A DNA stretch of 64,000 nt from Candidatus Planktophila sp. (GTDB lineage: Bacteria > Actinomycetota > Actinomycetes > Nanopelagicales > Nanopelagicaceae): contig JAUSFN010000022.1 in NCBI GenBank assembly GCA_030649935.1, positions 61,319-125,318 on the forward strand, in the 5' to 3' direction. Below, one piece after another: positions 51,308 to 59,878 of this stretch. The translations under genes were made by a program, and so were the position numbers. Below the pieces are notes generated by a model. It had not been told where the DNA came from. It saw nothing but the letters and a program-made list of their open reading frames with translations, and made no database searches. The first letter of the stretch is position 1, and each line of letters opens with the position of its first letter.

Positions 51308-51746
51308 TCAAAATGATCAAAGTTAAGCCGACACCTGCAATCTGAAAACCAAGACCCACAGCAACTCCCACGGCGGCAGTTGAAAATACGGTAGCTGCAG
51401 TTGTGACGCCTTGAATTCCTGTGGAATGTTTATCGGTAAAAATCAGACCTGCGCCTAGAAAACCTATTCCGGTGATGATTGCATGAAGGGCTCGAGCAGG
51501 GTCGCCGTTCTGTGATGCATCATCAATAATCGCACCAATTGTGACAATGGCAGCCGATGCCGAGCCTACTAAGGCCATAGTTCGCGGACCAGCTGATTTT
51601 CCTGCGCGATCACGCTCCCATCCAATGAGTGAGCCTAAGAAAGCAGCAATTGAAGCATTGATAATCACAGTTAATTGTTGCCACACATCAATAGAGTGAA
51701 GGTCAATCATTGACTCAGGGTAGTGGTTTTCGTGCAGATGAGCCAT
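51255..51746 (-). CDS. MgtC/SapB-family membrane protein
   Basis: About 163 residues with four or five membrane helices. The segment FLGSLIGWERDRAGKSAGPRT and GFLGAGLIFTD identify the MgtC N-terminal domain; the cytosolic C-terminal domain of true MgtC is missing, as in the SapB type. Its role may be in Mg limitation or membrane potential control. The start is uncertain: 51746 or 51710, with no clear ribosome site. It overlaps the phosphoesterase gene by 53 nt at the 3' ends. Confidence 0.8.
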   Translation of the reverse strand: MAHLHENHYPESMIDLHSIDVWQQLTVIINASIAAFLGSLIGWERDRAGKSAGPRTMALVGSASAAIVTIGAIIDDASQNGDPARALHAIITGIGFLGAGLIFTDKHSTGIQGVTTAATVFSTAAVGVAVGLGFQIAGVGLTLIILIILRSTHVFEKSINRSF

Positions 51747-51758
51747 GATTTCGCCGTA

Positions 51759-51770
51759 TAGAATTGCGCT
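51759..51770 (+). promoter_or_regulatory. leaderless-type -10 box of the virulence-factor/BHMT-like pair
   Basis: TAGAAT (51759-51764), then TGCGCT, then ATG at 51771. No ribosome site is present. Confidence 0.5.
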
Positions 51771-52067
51771 ATGAGCCAATATCAAATCATGCGGTGGCGA
51801 GAAATCCCTTCAATGGTAATTGCGCGTGAGGGCGAATCAACAATCAAAGTAATGCTGGCCTCACGTTTTCAAGAGGCGATTGATGAGGCTGCGATGCGCC
51901 TTGGCGCGATTGATGCCGATGCATACACCGCCGGTTGGAATCGAGATCCATGGGTTGAGGCGGAAGATGTACCTGAAATTTTGGCGACCAAGATTGCAAC
52001 TGAGTTAGAGGGTGAGTTGAGTGAAGAAAAATTAGAGGAGCTAATAAAGGCTATGGGAGATAAATAA
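51771..52067 (+). CDS. 'virulence factor' family small protein
   Basis: A 98-residue protein beginning MSQYQIMRWREIPSMV and containing RFQEAIDEAAMRLG and a conserved GWNRDPW block; these fit the family called 'virulence factor' (PF13769 as I recall it). In Rhodobacterales it sits beside betaine or MttB-type methyl-transfer genes. The function is unknown and the name is misleading. It overlaps the next gene at TAATG. Confidence 0.75.
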   Translation: MSQYQIMRWREIPSMVIAREGESTIKVMLASRFQEAIDEAAMRLGAIDADAYTAGWNRDPWVEAEDVPEILATKIATELEGELSEEKLEELIKAMGDK

Positions 52068-52945
52068 TGTCAACTATCTACGAAGCACTCGCACAAGCAA
52101 CGCTTGCATCCGATGGCGCAATGGGAACAATGTTGCAAGATCGTGGATTAACCGACGGTGGCGCTCCTGAATTATGGAACGTCGAAAAACGAGAAGAAAT
52201 CGAAGCGGTGTTAGAGGCTTATGCAGCAGCAGGTGCGCGTTTTATCACTACGAATACTTTCGGTGGAACTCACGGTCGCCTTGCGATGCACGGTCTTGAA
52301 GATCGAGTCTTTGAACTTAATAAGGCAGGGGCTGAAATTGCACGCGCAGTGGCCGATCGTCATCCTGGCTGTTTTGTTATGGGCGACATTGGGCCATCTG
52401 GAGATTTGATGGAGCCGATGGGCACAATGACCCTTGAGAGTGGTCAAGCTCTATTTGCCGAGCAGATTCGTGGCTTAGTTGCCGGTGGTGTCGATGCGAT
52501 CCTGATTGAAACTATGTCTGATCTAGGCGAAGTCGAAGCGGCAGTAAATGCCGCTAAAGAGGTAGCACCTGGCATGCCAATTATTGCAACTATGAGCTTT
52601 GATACAAATCTTCGAACGATGATGGGAGTAAAGCCAGGTATGGCAGTTACCCACTTAGCTGCGTTAGGTGTACGTATTATCGGCGCAAACTGCGGACGTG
52701 GTACCGATGAGATGCAGGTAATTGCACAAGAGATGGTTAACGCTCGCCCAGATGGGGTCTTCATCATTACACAATCAAATGCGGGCTTACCTAAACTTCA
52801 GGGTGATGAGTTTATTTATGATGGAACCCCTGAAGAGATGGCAAAGTATGCAGCCAAGATGAAAGCTATGGGTGTCAATATTGTTGGCTCTTGCTGTGGC
52901 TCATCACCTGCACATACGGCAGCAATTGCAGCTGCATTAGTTTAA
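52067..52945 (+). CDS. betaine-homocysteine methyltransferase-like enzyme
   Basis: A 292-residue homocysteine S-methyltransferase of the BHMT/MetH N-terminal type. GAMGTMLQDRG, TTNTFGGTHGRLAMHG, and the zinc site GANCGRG plus GSCCGS (three Cys) are in place. It could use betaine as methyl donor, giving dimethylglycine for the dehydrogenase, or S-methyl donors; the context favours betaine. It is the partner of the virulence-factor family gene. The next gene starts 9 nt on. Confidence 0.85.
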   Translation: MSTIYEALAQATLASDGAMGTMLQDRGLTDGGAPELWNVEKREEIEAVLEAYAAAGARFITTNTFGGTHGRLAMHGLEDRVFELNKAGAEIARAVADRHPGCFVMGDIGPSGDLMEPMGTMTLESGQALFAEQIRGLVAGGVDAILIETMSDLGEVEAAVNAAKEVAPGMPIIATMSFDTNLRTMMGVKPGMAVTHLAALGVRIIGANCGRGTDEMQVIAQEMVNARPDGVFIITQSNAGLPKLQGDEFIYDGTPEEMAKYAAKMKAMGVNIVGSCCGSSPAHTAAIAAALV

Positions 52946-52954
52946 TGAACCGCA

Positions 52955-53863
52955 ATGAACTTTAATAAAGTAATTCTTTACTACGGATTTGCGCCAATTT
53001 CTGATCCTGAGGCTGTAAAGCTATGGCAAAAAACTCTGTGCGAATCCCTCAATATCAAAGGGCGCATCCTTATCTCTCCTCACGGTATAAACGGCACATT
53101 AGGTGGCGCCATGGATGAAATAAAAAAGTACATCAAGAACACGCGTCACTATCCAGGATTTAAAAAAATCGATTTTAAGTGGTCCGAAGGTACTGGTCAG
53201 GACTTTCCAAAGTTGAAGATAAAAGTTAAAGATGAACTCGTTGCTTTTGGCAACCCCGGCGAAATTAAAGTCGATGAGAATGGTGTAATCGGCGGAGGTG
53301 TACATCTGCGACCTGAGGAGGTCAATAAGTTAGTAGAAGAGCGTGGCGACGATGTAATTTTCTTCGACGGCCGAAATGCTTTTGAGGCTAAAGTCGGTAA
53401 ATTTAAAAATGCCGTTGTACCGGATATCACGACATCCCATGGGTTTGTGAAAGAGATTGAAAGTGGCAAGTACGATTACATGAAAGATAAGCCCGTGGTT
53501 ACTTACTGCACAGGTGGCATTCGATGCGAAATTCTCTCAGTAGTAATGAAAAACCGTGGATTTAAAGAGGTGTATCAAATCAAGGGCGGCATTGTTCGCT
53601 ATGGCAACGATTTTGGCGATGACGGACTTTGGGAGGGCTCGCTATACACTTTTGATGATCGCCTAACAATTGATTTCAGCGATCATACAAAGCTAATTGG
53701 CCAATGCGCACACTGCAATGGAGCCACAAAAGAGTTCAGAAACTGCCAAAAAGCGGAGTGTCACCAATTAGTTCTACTGTGCGATGCTTGCTATGAATCT
53801 CATGTAGATCGTCCCTGCAAGCATGATCGTGAAATTAAACGCAACCGCGAACTAATCGGCTAA
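52955..53863 (+). CDS. trhO: tRNA uridine-34 hydroxylase (rhodanese-related)
   Basis: A 302-residue TrhO/YceA protein. The N-terminal half has SPHGINGTLGG, the rhodanese domain has the active-site CTGGIRC, and the C-terminal zinc-type cysteines are CAHCNGATKEFRNC and CDAC. It makes 5-hydroxyuridine at the tRNA wobble position using O2, which implies oxygen use by the host. It ends 4 nt inside the convergent CoA-transferase gene. Confidence 0.9.
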   Translation: MNFNKVILYYGFAPISDPEAVKLWQKTLCESLNIKGRILISPHGINGTLGGAMDEIKKYIKNTRHYPGFKKIDFKWSEGTGQDFPKLKIKVKDELVAFGNPGEIKVDENGVIGGGVHLRPEEVNKLVEERGDDVIFFDGRNAFEAKVGKFKNAVVPDITTSHGFVKEIESGKYDYMKDKPVVTYCTGGIRCEILSVVMKNRGFKEVYQIKGGIVRYGNDFGDDGLWEGSLYTFDDRLTIDFSDHTKLIGQCAHCNGATKEFRNCQKAECHQLVLLCDACYESHVDRPCKHDREIKRNRELIG

Positions 53864-55086
53864 AGCAAACCAAACTCAGCCGCTTTCGCAACTAACTCCT
53901 CACGCACACTGGGGTGCGCAGCTTTATGAATAATGTTTATAGCTTGATCGTTTTGTGAGTGTCCAAAACAGGCGGCTACGCCTTGCTCGGTAACAACAAA
54001 TGAGTGTTGGAAATGCGTGATATTGCTCTGCAATCGAGGCACTATCGTAGAAACATCGGCCTTTGGATGCCATGAAGGAAGCGCTACGAAAGATTGGCCA
54101 CCTCGACTGTGGAGTGCGCCAACAATGAAATCCGTTGAACCTCCAAAGCCACTATAAATCTCTCCTCGCACATGACTGGCGTTGGCCTGATCAAATAAAT
54201 CAACCTCAAGAGCGCTATTGATGGATACCATTTTTGCTTGGCGGGCGATTTGAGATGGGTCATTAGTGCGCTCTGTCCGAAGCATTCGTACTTTTTTATT
54301 TAAATCAAGCCATTGATACAACTCGCTGGTTCCAAAGATGAAAGAGGCAGTAATGAGAATCTCCTCATCGAGGCTGCCGGCGCGACTTAATTCGAGAACA
54401 CCATCAGAAAACATCTCCGTCCAGATTCGCAGACCTTTGCGATCTTTTAGTGCCATAAGAACCGCGTCTGGTACTCCCCCAATTCCTAACTGTAACGTCG
54501 AGTTGTCCTCAATTAGGCTCGCGATGCGACTTCCGATTTGGGCTTGTATATCTGTGATTGGTACGGCAGGTTTTTCCTGCAACGGTTCATCAACTTCAAC
54601 AAGATAGTCGATTTCGCTGTCGTAAATCTGTGCATCTCCATAGGTATACGGCATCTGCTTATTGGCTTGGGCAATGACAACTCCTCCATGAGCGCGTGCC
54701 GTTTCAATCGAACGTGGCAGAATGTTGACTTCAGTCCCAAGGCTCACCGTGTCGAAGCGTTGCTGGGAAGTATGTAAGAAAACAACGTCAGGGCGATAAA
54801 AGTTTCGAATCAAAACTGGAAGTAATGAGAGACGAGAAGGAATGTAATCTAACCGTTCGTGGTTTCGCATAGCTGGACCTACGAATGCAGTTTCAAATCT
54901 AATACCCTCTCGATCTGGAATTCCACCGTGGGCATTGAGCATATGCAGCCTGAACTCTGGAATCACATCATCGGCAATTTTCAACAGCGTCCGGGGGGCC
55001 GAAAAATTACCTGAAGCAATAATGCGAGGATTACTAGGCAAATTGGCGAGAATAGATTTTAGTTGCTCCGAATTAACTACTCTCAT
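53860..55086 (-). CDS. acetyl-CoA hydrolase/4-hydroxybutyrate CoA-transferase family protein
   Basis: A 408-residue two-domain CoA-transferase. LGIGGVPDAVLMAL, EMFSDGVLELSRAG and GFGGSTDFIVGALHSRGG, then VVTEQGVACFG-like, are typical of this family, which moves CoA between acyl groups with a glutamyl intermediate. The acyl substrate is unknown; acetate, butyrate and 4-hydroxybutyrate are options. The ATG lies 6 nt after TAGAAT. Confidence 0.85.
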   Translation of the reverse strand: MRVVNSEQLKSILANLPSNPRIIASGNFSAPRTLLKIADDVIPEFRLHMLNAHGGIPDREGIRFETAFVGPAMRNHERLDYIPSRLSLLPVLIRNFYRPDVVFLHTSQQRFDTVSLGTEVNILPRSIETARAHGGVVIAQANKQMPYTYGDAQIYDSEIDYLVEVDEPLQEKPAVPITDIQAQIGSRIASLIEDNSTLQLGIGGVPDAVLMALKDRKGLRIWTEMFSDGVLELSRAGSLDEEILITASFIFGTSELYQWLDLNKKVRMLRTERTNDPSQIARQAKMVSINSALEVDLFDQANASHVRGEIYSGFGGSTDFIVGALHSRGGQSFVALPSWHPKADVSTIVPRLQSNITHFQHSFVVTEQGVAACFGHSQNDQAINIIHKAAHPSVREELVAKAAEFGLL

Positions 55087-55098
55087 GCCACCATTCTA
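55087..55098 (-). promoter_or_regulatory. leaderless-type -10 box of the CoA-transferase gene
   Basis: Minus-strand TAGAAT (55098-55093), then GGTGGC, then ATG at 55086. Confidence 0.5.
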
Positions 55099-55150
55099 GG
55101 CCAGAGCTGGTACTTAGAAATCCATAAAACTTCAAAGATGAAACCAAACG

Positions 55151-55223
55151 TAGCCCCGAAGGGATTCGAACCCTCGTAGCTGACTTGAGAAGCCAGAGTC
55201 CTAGGCCGCTAGACGACGGGGCC
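55151..55223 (-). tRNA. tRNA-Glu (anticodon CTC)
   Basis: A 73-nt cloverleaf on the minus strand. The acceptor stem is GGCCCCG with CGGGGCT, the anticodon arm CTGGC-TTCTCAA-GTCAG reads GAG, and the T loop is TTCGAAT. The discriminator is A and CCA is not encoded. It follows tRNA-Gln and gltX in order. Confidence 0.95.
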
Positions 55224-55232
55224 CTAGTTTTG

Positions 55233-55265
55233 TGAATGTGAAGCGCTTTTAACGTTTCACATTCA
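55233..55265 (-). terminator. stem-loop between the small membrane protein gene and tRNA-Glu
   Basis: GAATGTGAAGCG and CGTTTCACATTC form a 12-bp stem with one G·T and a 7-nt loop. It starts 12 nt past the stop at 55277. No T-run follows on the minus strand, so it may be a processing or boundary element. Confidence 0.55.
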
Positions 55266-55276
55266 GGTGCAATTTA

Positions 55277-55759
55277 TTACTGTGAGCTTTGGCATCCTTG
55301 GATCGATAATTCGAATACCGCTGACGAATCATAAGTGATGTTATTGAGATTGGCAAAACGGTCTCCCGCTGCATTCATTTCTCCGTATCCCCTTATGAAT
55401 CCATCTGGAGATTTCTTAAATAGCACCTGTATCACAGAATCCATTCCCTCCGATTGGAAGGAGTACTCTCCAAATAGAATGCCATCTATGTATGTGCCTT
55501 TATATGGCCCACTTGAGCTGTCCTTTTGATAATTCTTGAACCTTAGGGTGCCTTCAAATGCTTTGCCCGCCTGAGAGAGAATCGCAAGACTATAAAGATC
55601 TTTTCCCAGTTGAACTTCATAGCAGCCCACTACTGATTTCCCTACAGCAATGGGGGGCTGTTCAACATTTGTCGCCGGCTTTTCTTTCAAATAATATATA
55701 GAAGTAGCGACAATGATAATCACAAGTATGCCAATGGTGATTTTGAAAACTTTCTTCAT
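55277..55759 (-). CDS. membrane-anchored hypothetical protein
   Basis: A 160-residue protein with an N-terminal membrane helix (about 4-24, MKKVFKITIGILVIII…) and an extracytoplasmic domain with two cysteines (VVGCYEVQLG and IQGCQSSQ) that could bond. The domain has alternating Tyr, Phe and Gly as in small beta barrels. I do not recognise the family. It lies between tRNA-Gln and tRNA-Glu, which is unusual and suggests an insertion. ATG 55759 is chosen over 55783. Confidence 0.6.
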   Translation of the reverse strand: MKKVFKITIGILVIIIVATSIYYLKEKPATNVEQPPIAVGKSVVGCYEVQLGKDLYSLAILSQAGKAFEGTLRFKNYQKDSSSGPYKGTYIDGILFGEYSFQSEGMDSVIQVLFKKSPDGFIRGYGEMNAAGDRFANLNNITYDSSAVFELSIQGCQSSQ

Positions 55760-55796
55760 ACTCTGATTATATCTACCTTGCATATTAAAGCATTAG

Positions 55797-55868
55797 CTGG
55801 GGTACCAGGACTCGAACCTAGACTTACTGAACCAGAATCAGCAGGGCTGCCAATTACCCCATACCCCA
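55797..55868 (-). tRNA. tRNA-Gln (anticodon CTG)
   Basis: A 72-nt cloverleaf on the minus strand. The acceptor stem TGGGGTA pairs with TACCCCA, the anticodon arm has CTGA-TTCTGGT-TCAG, and the T loop is TTCGAGT. The discriminator is G and CCA is not encoded. It lies 30 nt past the gltX stop. Confidence 0.95.
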
Positions 55869-55898
55869 ATACATCAAGCGAGAAGAATACCGTATTGA

Positions 55899-57368
55899 TT
55901 AGAGGGTTAATGCCGCCGAAATTCGTGCTAAAGAGGCTTCTTTGCCCAGTAATTCCATAGATTCAAAGAGTGGCGGAGAAATTGAACTCCCAGTTGTAGC
56001 AATACGGACTGCACCAAATGCGATGCGTGGTTTTAATCCCAACTCATCGATTAATGAAGTGCGAAGAGCGCTTTCGATAGAAGTGTGGGACCAATTAGTT
56101 ATTTGTTCAAGCTCTCTATGAGCGCGGGTAAGCACATTTTTTGCACCAGAGTCAGTGACTTTGGAAATACTATCGGCTTCGATTTCAAAATTATCGACAA
56201 AGAGAAATTTAAGCATCGCAGGTATTTCACTAAACATGGTGATTCGCTCTTGAATGATGGGTAGTGCAGCCTTAACGAGTGCAATTTCATAAGGAGTACC
56301 CGAAATAATTTTCGATTTAATTAGAAAGGGCAAAGACCACTGCAAAAACTCATCGATAGTCAATGCTCTAATCTTGTCTCCATTTATTGCTTCAAGTTTC
56401 TTCATATCGAATTTAGCCGGTGAGCTATTTACCTTTTCAACAGTAAAGAGTTCGCATAACTCTTTCATTGTCAGCTCTTCGCGATCATCACCAGGTGACC
56501 AGCCAAGTAATGCCAAATAATTACAGATTGCCTCCGGTAAGAAACCTTTGTCTCTATACCAAGCAATTGATACTTCACCGTTGCGTTTTGATAATTTAGC
56601 GTTATCAGCGCCCATCACAAAGGGAAGATGGGCAAAGATGGGGTAATCTTCTAGCGCAACATGCATCGCCTGATAAACCCGAATCTGTCGTGGCGTTGAA
56701 GAGAGTAAATCCTCGCCACGTAAAATATGTGTGACTTTCATTAAAATATCATCAACTGCAACAGCCAATGTATACAAAGGCGATCCATCGGCCCGCACTA
56801 AAACAAAGTCGGGAACAAATTTGTGATCAAAGGCCATCTCACCGCGAATCAAATCGGTAAAGGTGGTTTCGCCCTCAGGCATGCGCATCCGTATAACGGC
56901 GGCACGACCCTCTGTAATAAAATCGGCTACTTGATCAGGGGTTAAGTCTCGACACCGTCCGTTATAGCCAGGAGCTTGATTCGACGCTCGTTGTGCTTCG
57001 CGCACCGCCTCCAGCTCCTCTGGTGTGCAGTAACAGTAATAAGCATCTTTTTGCTCGATGAACTTCGCCGCCCAATATGAATAAATATCTAAGCGCTGTG
57101 ATTGTAAGTAAGGGCCGTTATCCCCTCCAACTTCTGGACCTTCATCCCAATCGAGTCCAAGCCATTTGAGCGTATCGATTGCGTCATTGATGTACTCATC
57201 TGTTACGCGAGTTGTATCGGTATCTTCAATACGAAAGAGGAAGGTTCCACCCGTGTGACGCGCGTAAGCCCAATCAAATAAAGCTGTTCGGATGTTACCA
57301 ACATGCAAATCACCTGTTGGGGAGGGTGCGAAGCGAACTTTAACTTTTTTTCCCTCTGTTGTGCTCAA
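55899..57368 (-). CDS. gltX: glutamyl-tRNA synthetase
   Basis: A 489-residue class I synthetase. FAPSPTGDLHVGNIRTALF is the HIGH region, and KLSKRNG the KMSKS loop; the anticodon-binding domain follows. In Actinomycetota this enzyme usually also charges tRNA-Gln with Glu for GatCAB, and tRNA-Gln and tRNA-Glu follow it here. The start is TTG, sharing TTGA with the preceding stop. Confidence 0.95.
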   Translation of the reverse strand: MSTTEGKKVKVRFAPSPTGDLHVGNIRTALFDWAYARHTGGTFLFRIEDTDTTRVTDEYINDAIDTLKWLGLDWDEGPEVGGDNGPYLQSQRLDIYSYWAAKFIEQKDAYYCYCTPEELEAVREAQRASNQAPGYNGRCRDLTPDQVADFITEGRAAVIRMRMPEGETTFTDLIRGEMAFDHKFVPDFVLVRADGSPLYTLAVAVDDILMKVTHILRGEDLLSSTPRQIRVYQAMHVALEDYPIFAHLPFVMGADNAKLSKRNGEVSIAWYRDKGFLPEAICNYLALLGWSPGDDREELTMKELCELFTVEKVNSSPAKFDMKKLEAINGDKIRALTIDEFLQWSLPFLIKSKIISGTPYEIALVKAALPIIQERITMFSEIPAMLKFLFVDNFEIEADSISKVTDSGAKNVLTRAHRELEQITNWSHTSIESALRTSLIDELGLKPRIAFGAVRIATTGSSISPPLFESMELLGKEASLARISAALTL

Positions 57369-58150
57369 TTTCTACTCACTCTGTTAGTTAGTTCGCCGAG
57401 ACCTTCAATGCTCATGGTTGCGGTGCCGCCAGCGATCATCGGGCCAATACCTGCTGGAGTGCCGGTCAAAATAACATCTCCTGGCAACAGGGTCATGACT
57501 CGAGTTACAAAGTTAATTATCTCTGGAACCTTAAAGATCATCTCGTTTAAGTGTGCCGATTGTTTTATTTCGCCGTTGACACTTGCCGTTATCAACTGTG
57601 TTCCAGGAATAAAATCAGTATCTATCCATGGGCCTATGGGACAGAAAGTATCGAAGCCTTTAGCCCGAGTCCACTGGCCATCTTTTTTCTGTAAATCACG
57701 AGCGGTGACATCATTTGCAATTGTGTAACCGAAAATCACATCATTAACGCGCTCTTGTGGAACATCTCTGCAGAGTCGACCGATAACTATCGCTAGCTCG
57801 GACTCATGATCTACTCGCTCTGACATATCTGGCCAGACGATTGTGTCGTTAGGACCAATCACTGAAGTATTTGGCTTTAAAAAGATAATCGGCTCATCTG
57901 GCACTACGCCACCCATTTCAGCGGCATGATCGGCGTAGTTCTTGCCAATGCAGACAACTTTGGAGCGCGGAATAACTGGCGCTAAAAGACGAACTTTAGT
58001 GAGAGCAACTGTCGCCGCACTCTTTTGAATGCCAGAGTAAATCGGATCACCAGTGATGACGTGAATCAGGCCATCCTCTTCTAGAACCCCAAAAAGTGGA
58101 TCAGAGCCAAGACCAGAATCCGGACCGGGAGAGAAACGAACAATGCGCAT
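57365..58150 (-). CDS. fumarylacetoacetate hydrolase family protein
   Basis: A 261-residue FAH-type hydrolase or decarboxylase. VVCIGKNYADHAAEMG, then RVDHESELAIVIGR (metal glutamates) and ANDVTARDLQKKDGQW are signatures. It is next to gltX in many actinobacteria; substrate unknown, with acylpyruvate and oxaloacetate as family precedents. TAGAAT lies 6 nt before the ATG. Confidence 0.9.
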   Translation of the reverse strand: MRIVRFSPGPDSGLGSDPLFGVLEEDGLIHVITGDPIYSGIQKSAATVALTKVRLLAPVIPRSKVVCIGKNYADHAAEMGGVVPDEPIIFLKPNTSVIGPNDTIVWPDMSERVDHESELAIVIGRLCRDVPQERVNDVIFGYTIANDVTARDLQKKDGQWTRAKGFDTFCPIGPWIDTDFIPGTQLITASVNGEIKQSAHLNEMIFKVPEIINFVTRVMTLLPGDVILTGTPAGIGPMIAGGTATMSIEGLGELTNRVSRN

Positions 58151-58162
58151 TGGGCGATTCTA
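58151..58162 (-). promoter_or_regulatory. leaderless-type -10 box of the FAA hydrolase gene
   Basis: Minus-strand TAGAAT (58162-58157), then CGCCCA, then ATG at 58150; it lies just after the upstream gene's stop at 58167. Confidence 0.5.
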
Positions 58163-58166
58163 TCGC

Positions 58167-59444
58167 TTACTCGTGGTCCTCGATCTCAACATCTAAGCGC
58201 TCAATTAAAACGCTACTAATTCTGCGACGGCGACCGAGTGGGCGTTCAGATGTAACCGACCACCCATTAAGTGAGATTGTGCTGCCAGCGATTGGGACTC
58301 GTCCAAGCTTCTGTGCCATTAGCCCACCAATAGTGTCAACATCTTCGAAATCAGATTCGCTAATTTCAATCTTTAACTGCGCTGCTAGATCTTGAATGTG
58401 CAACCTAGCATTTGCACGAGCTTTATCGGGTGTTAGCCACGTAAAGTGATCTTCACCATCGTCGAACTCATCCTCAATTTCTCCAACAATCTCCTCAATA
58501 ATATCCTCAATAGTAATGATTCCGGCAGTGCCACCATATTCATCGACAACGACTGCTAAGTGAATTTGATTTCTTTGCATCTCTTTTAAGAGTTCATCGG
58601 CCATCTTTATTTCTGGGATAAAGTTAGCAGGGCGCATATGCTGTTCAATATTTTCACTCTGTTCGGCTTCATGATGATCCAGAGCGCGTTTAGCTAAATC
58701 TTTAACGTACACGATTCCAATAATATTGTCGGGACCAGTTCCAACTACAGGAATTCTCGAAAAACCAGAGCGTAATGCGAGAGATAGTCCTTGACGTAAA
58801 GTTTTATCCTTTTCAATCCAGACCATTTCAGTTCGAGGCACCATTAATTCACGTACTAAAGTATCTCCGAGCTCAAAAACTGAGTGTATCATCTCGTGTT
58901 CATTAGATTCAACAAGACCCCGTTCGTGAGCCTGATCCACTAAATCACGCAACTCAGCCTCTGAAGTAAATGGGCCGGAGCGAAAACCTTTGCCTGGAGT
59001 GATTGCATTTCCAACGGTAATGAGAAGTTTTGTGACTGGACCTAAAATGAATGCCAGTCCATAAGCCACAATAATTCCGTAGCGAGCATACTTATGGGGT
59101 TGTTGTTTCCCTAAAGTCCGTGGACCCACACCAACCACTACATACGATACGACGACCATAATCAAAACAGTGAGTGCCATTGCCTGAGCTGACGGATAGT
59201 TTCGAAGAAAAATCGAGGCAAGCAATACCGTCGCAGTTAATTCACACAGTTTGCGTACGAGCAGAATTACGTTCAAGTAACGAGCCGGCTGAGCACTGTA
59301 CTTGCGCAGTAATGCACCGCCGCGCTTGCCTTCTAGCTCTTCAACAACGATTCGTGAAATTGAAGTAAGTGCGGCTTCACTCGCTGCAAGAAAGCCGGCA
59401 AAAGCTAATAACGCGATGATGCTGATAATTGCGATCGGACTCAT
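58167..59444 (-). CDS. CNNM/CorC-type membrane protein with CBS pair
   Basis: A 425-residue protein. A DUF21 (CNNM) membrane domain with about four helices (1-170) is followed by two CBS domains (about 195-315: [18 protein letters not shown] and [19 protein letters not shown]) and a C-terminal CorC_HlyC domain. It likely exports Mg or Co; older names (hemolysin) are misleading. It overlaps ybeY by 4 nt. Confidence 0.9.
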   Translation of the reverse strand: MSPIAIISIIALLAFAGFLAASEAALTSISRIVVEELEGKRGGALLRKYSAQPARYLNVILLVRKLCELTATVLLASIFLRNYPSAQAMALTVLIMVVVSYVVVGVGPRTLGKQQPHKYARYGIIVAYGLAFILGPVTKLLITVGNAITPGKGFRSGPFTSEAELRDLVDQAHERGLVESNEHEMIHSVFELGDTLVRELMVPRTEMVWIEKDKTLRQGLSLALRSGFSRIPVVGTGPDNIIGIVYVKDLAKRALDHHEAEQSENIEQHMRPANFIPEIKMADELLKEMQRNQIHLAVVVDEYGGTAGIITIEDIIEEIVGEIEDEFDDGEDHFTWLTPDKARANARLHIQDLAAQLKIEISESDFEDVDTIGGLMAQKLGRVPIAGSTISLNGWSVTSERPLGRRRRISSVLIERLDVEIEDHE

Positions 59445-59878
59445 TGTGTTTTCTTCCAGTTTTCTACTATCTCTTCTTGAAGGGAAAACATAATTCGCTC
59501 TTCATCTGGTTCTGCATGCCCATGACCAACTATGTGTAACAGGCCGTGAACCGCCAAAATATAAATTTCATGCTCGGCCGAATGCCCAGCAGCCTGTGCT
59601 TGGGTCGCGGCAAAGAGAGGACTAATCATGATGTCGCCAAGAGTTACGACATCGCCAACTTTTTCTGGAATATCCATAGGAAAAGAGAGAACATCGGTAC
59701 TGCCAGGTTCATTCATCCATTTATCATGCAGTTCGCTCATGTATTCATCATCAATAAAGCCAACGCTTAAATCACAATCGACATTGAGATTGAGTTCGGC
59801 CATTGCAAACAAAAGTAGCGAAGTTACTTCTTTCGAAGGAACTAACTGCCCTGAGGAATTTGTGACTTCAATACTCAT
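59441..59878 (-). CDS. ybeY: endoribonuclease YbeY
   Basis: A 145-residue rRNA maturation nuclease. The zinc motif HGLLHIVGHGH (HxxxHxxxxxH) and DVLSFPMD are diagnostic. It acts in 16S rRNA 3'-end processing and ribosome quality control. It abuts the phoH stop. Confidence 0.95.
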   Translation of the reverse strand: MSIEVTNSSGQLVPSKEVTSLLLFAMAELNLNVDCDLSVGFIDDEYMSELHDKWMNEPGSTDVLSFPMDIPEKVGDVVTLGDIMISPLFAATQAQAAGHSAEHEIYILAVHGLLHIVGHGHAEPDEERIMFSLQEEIVENWKKTQ

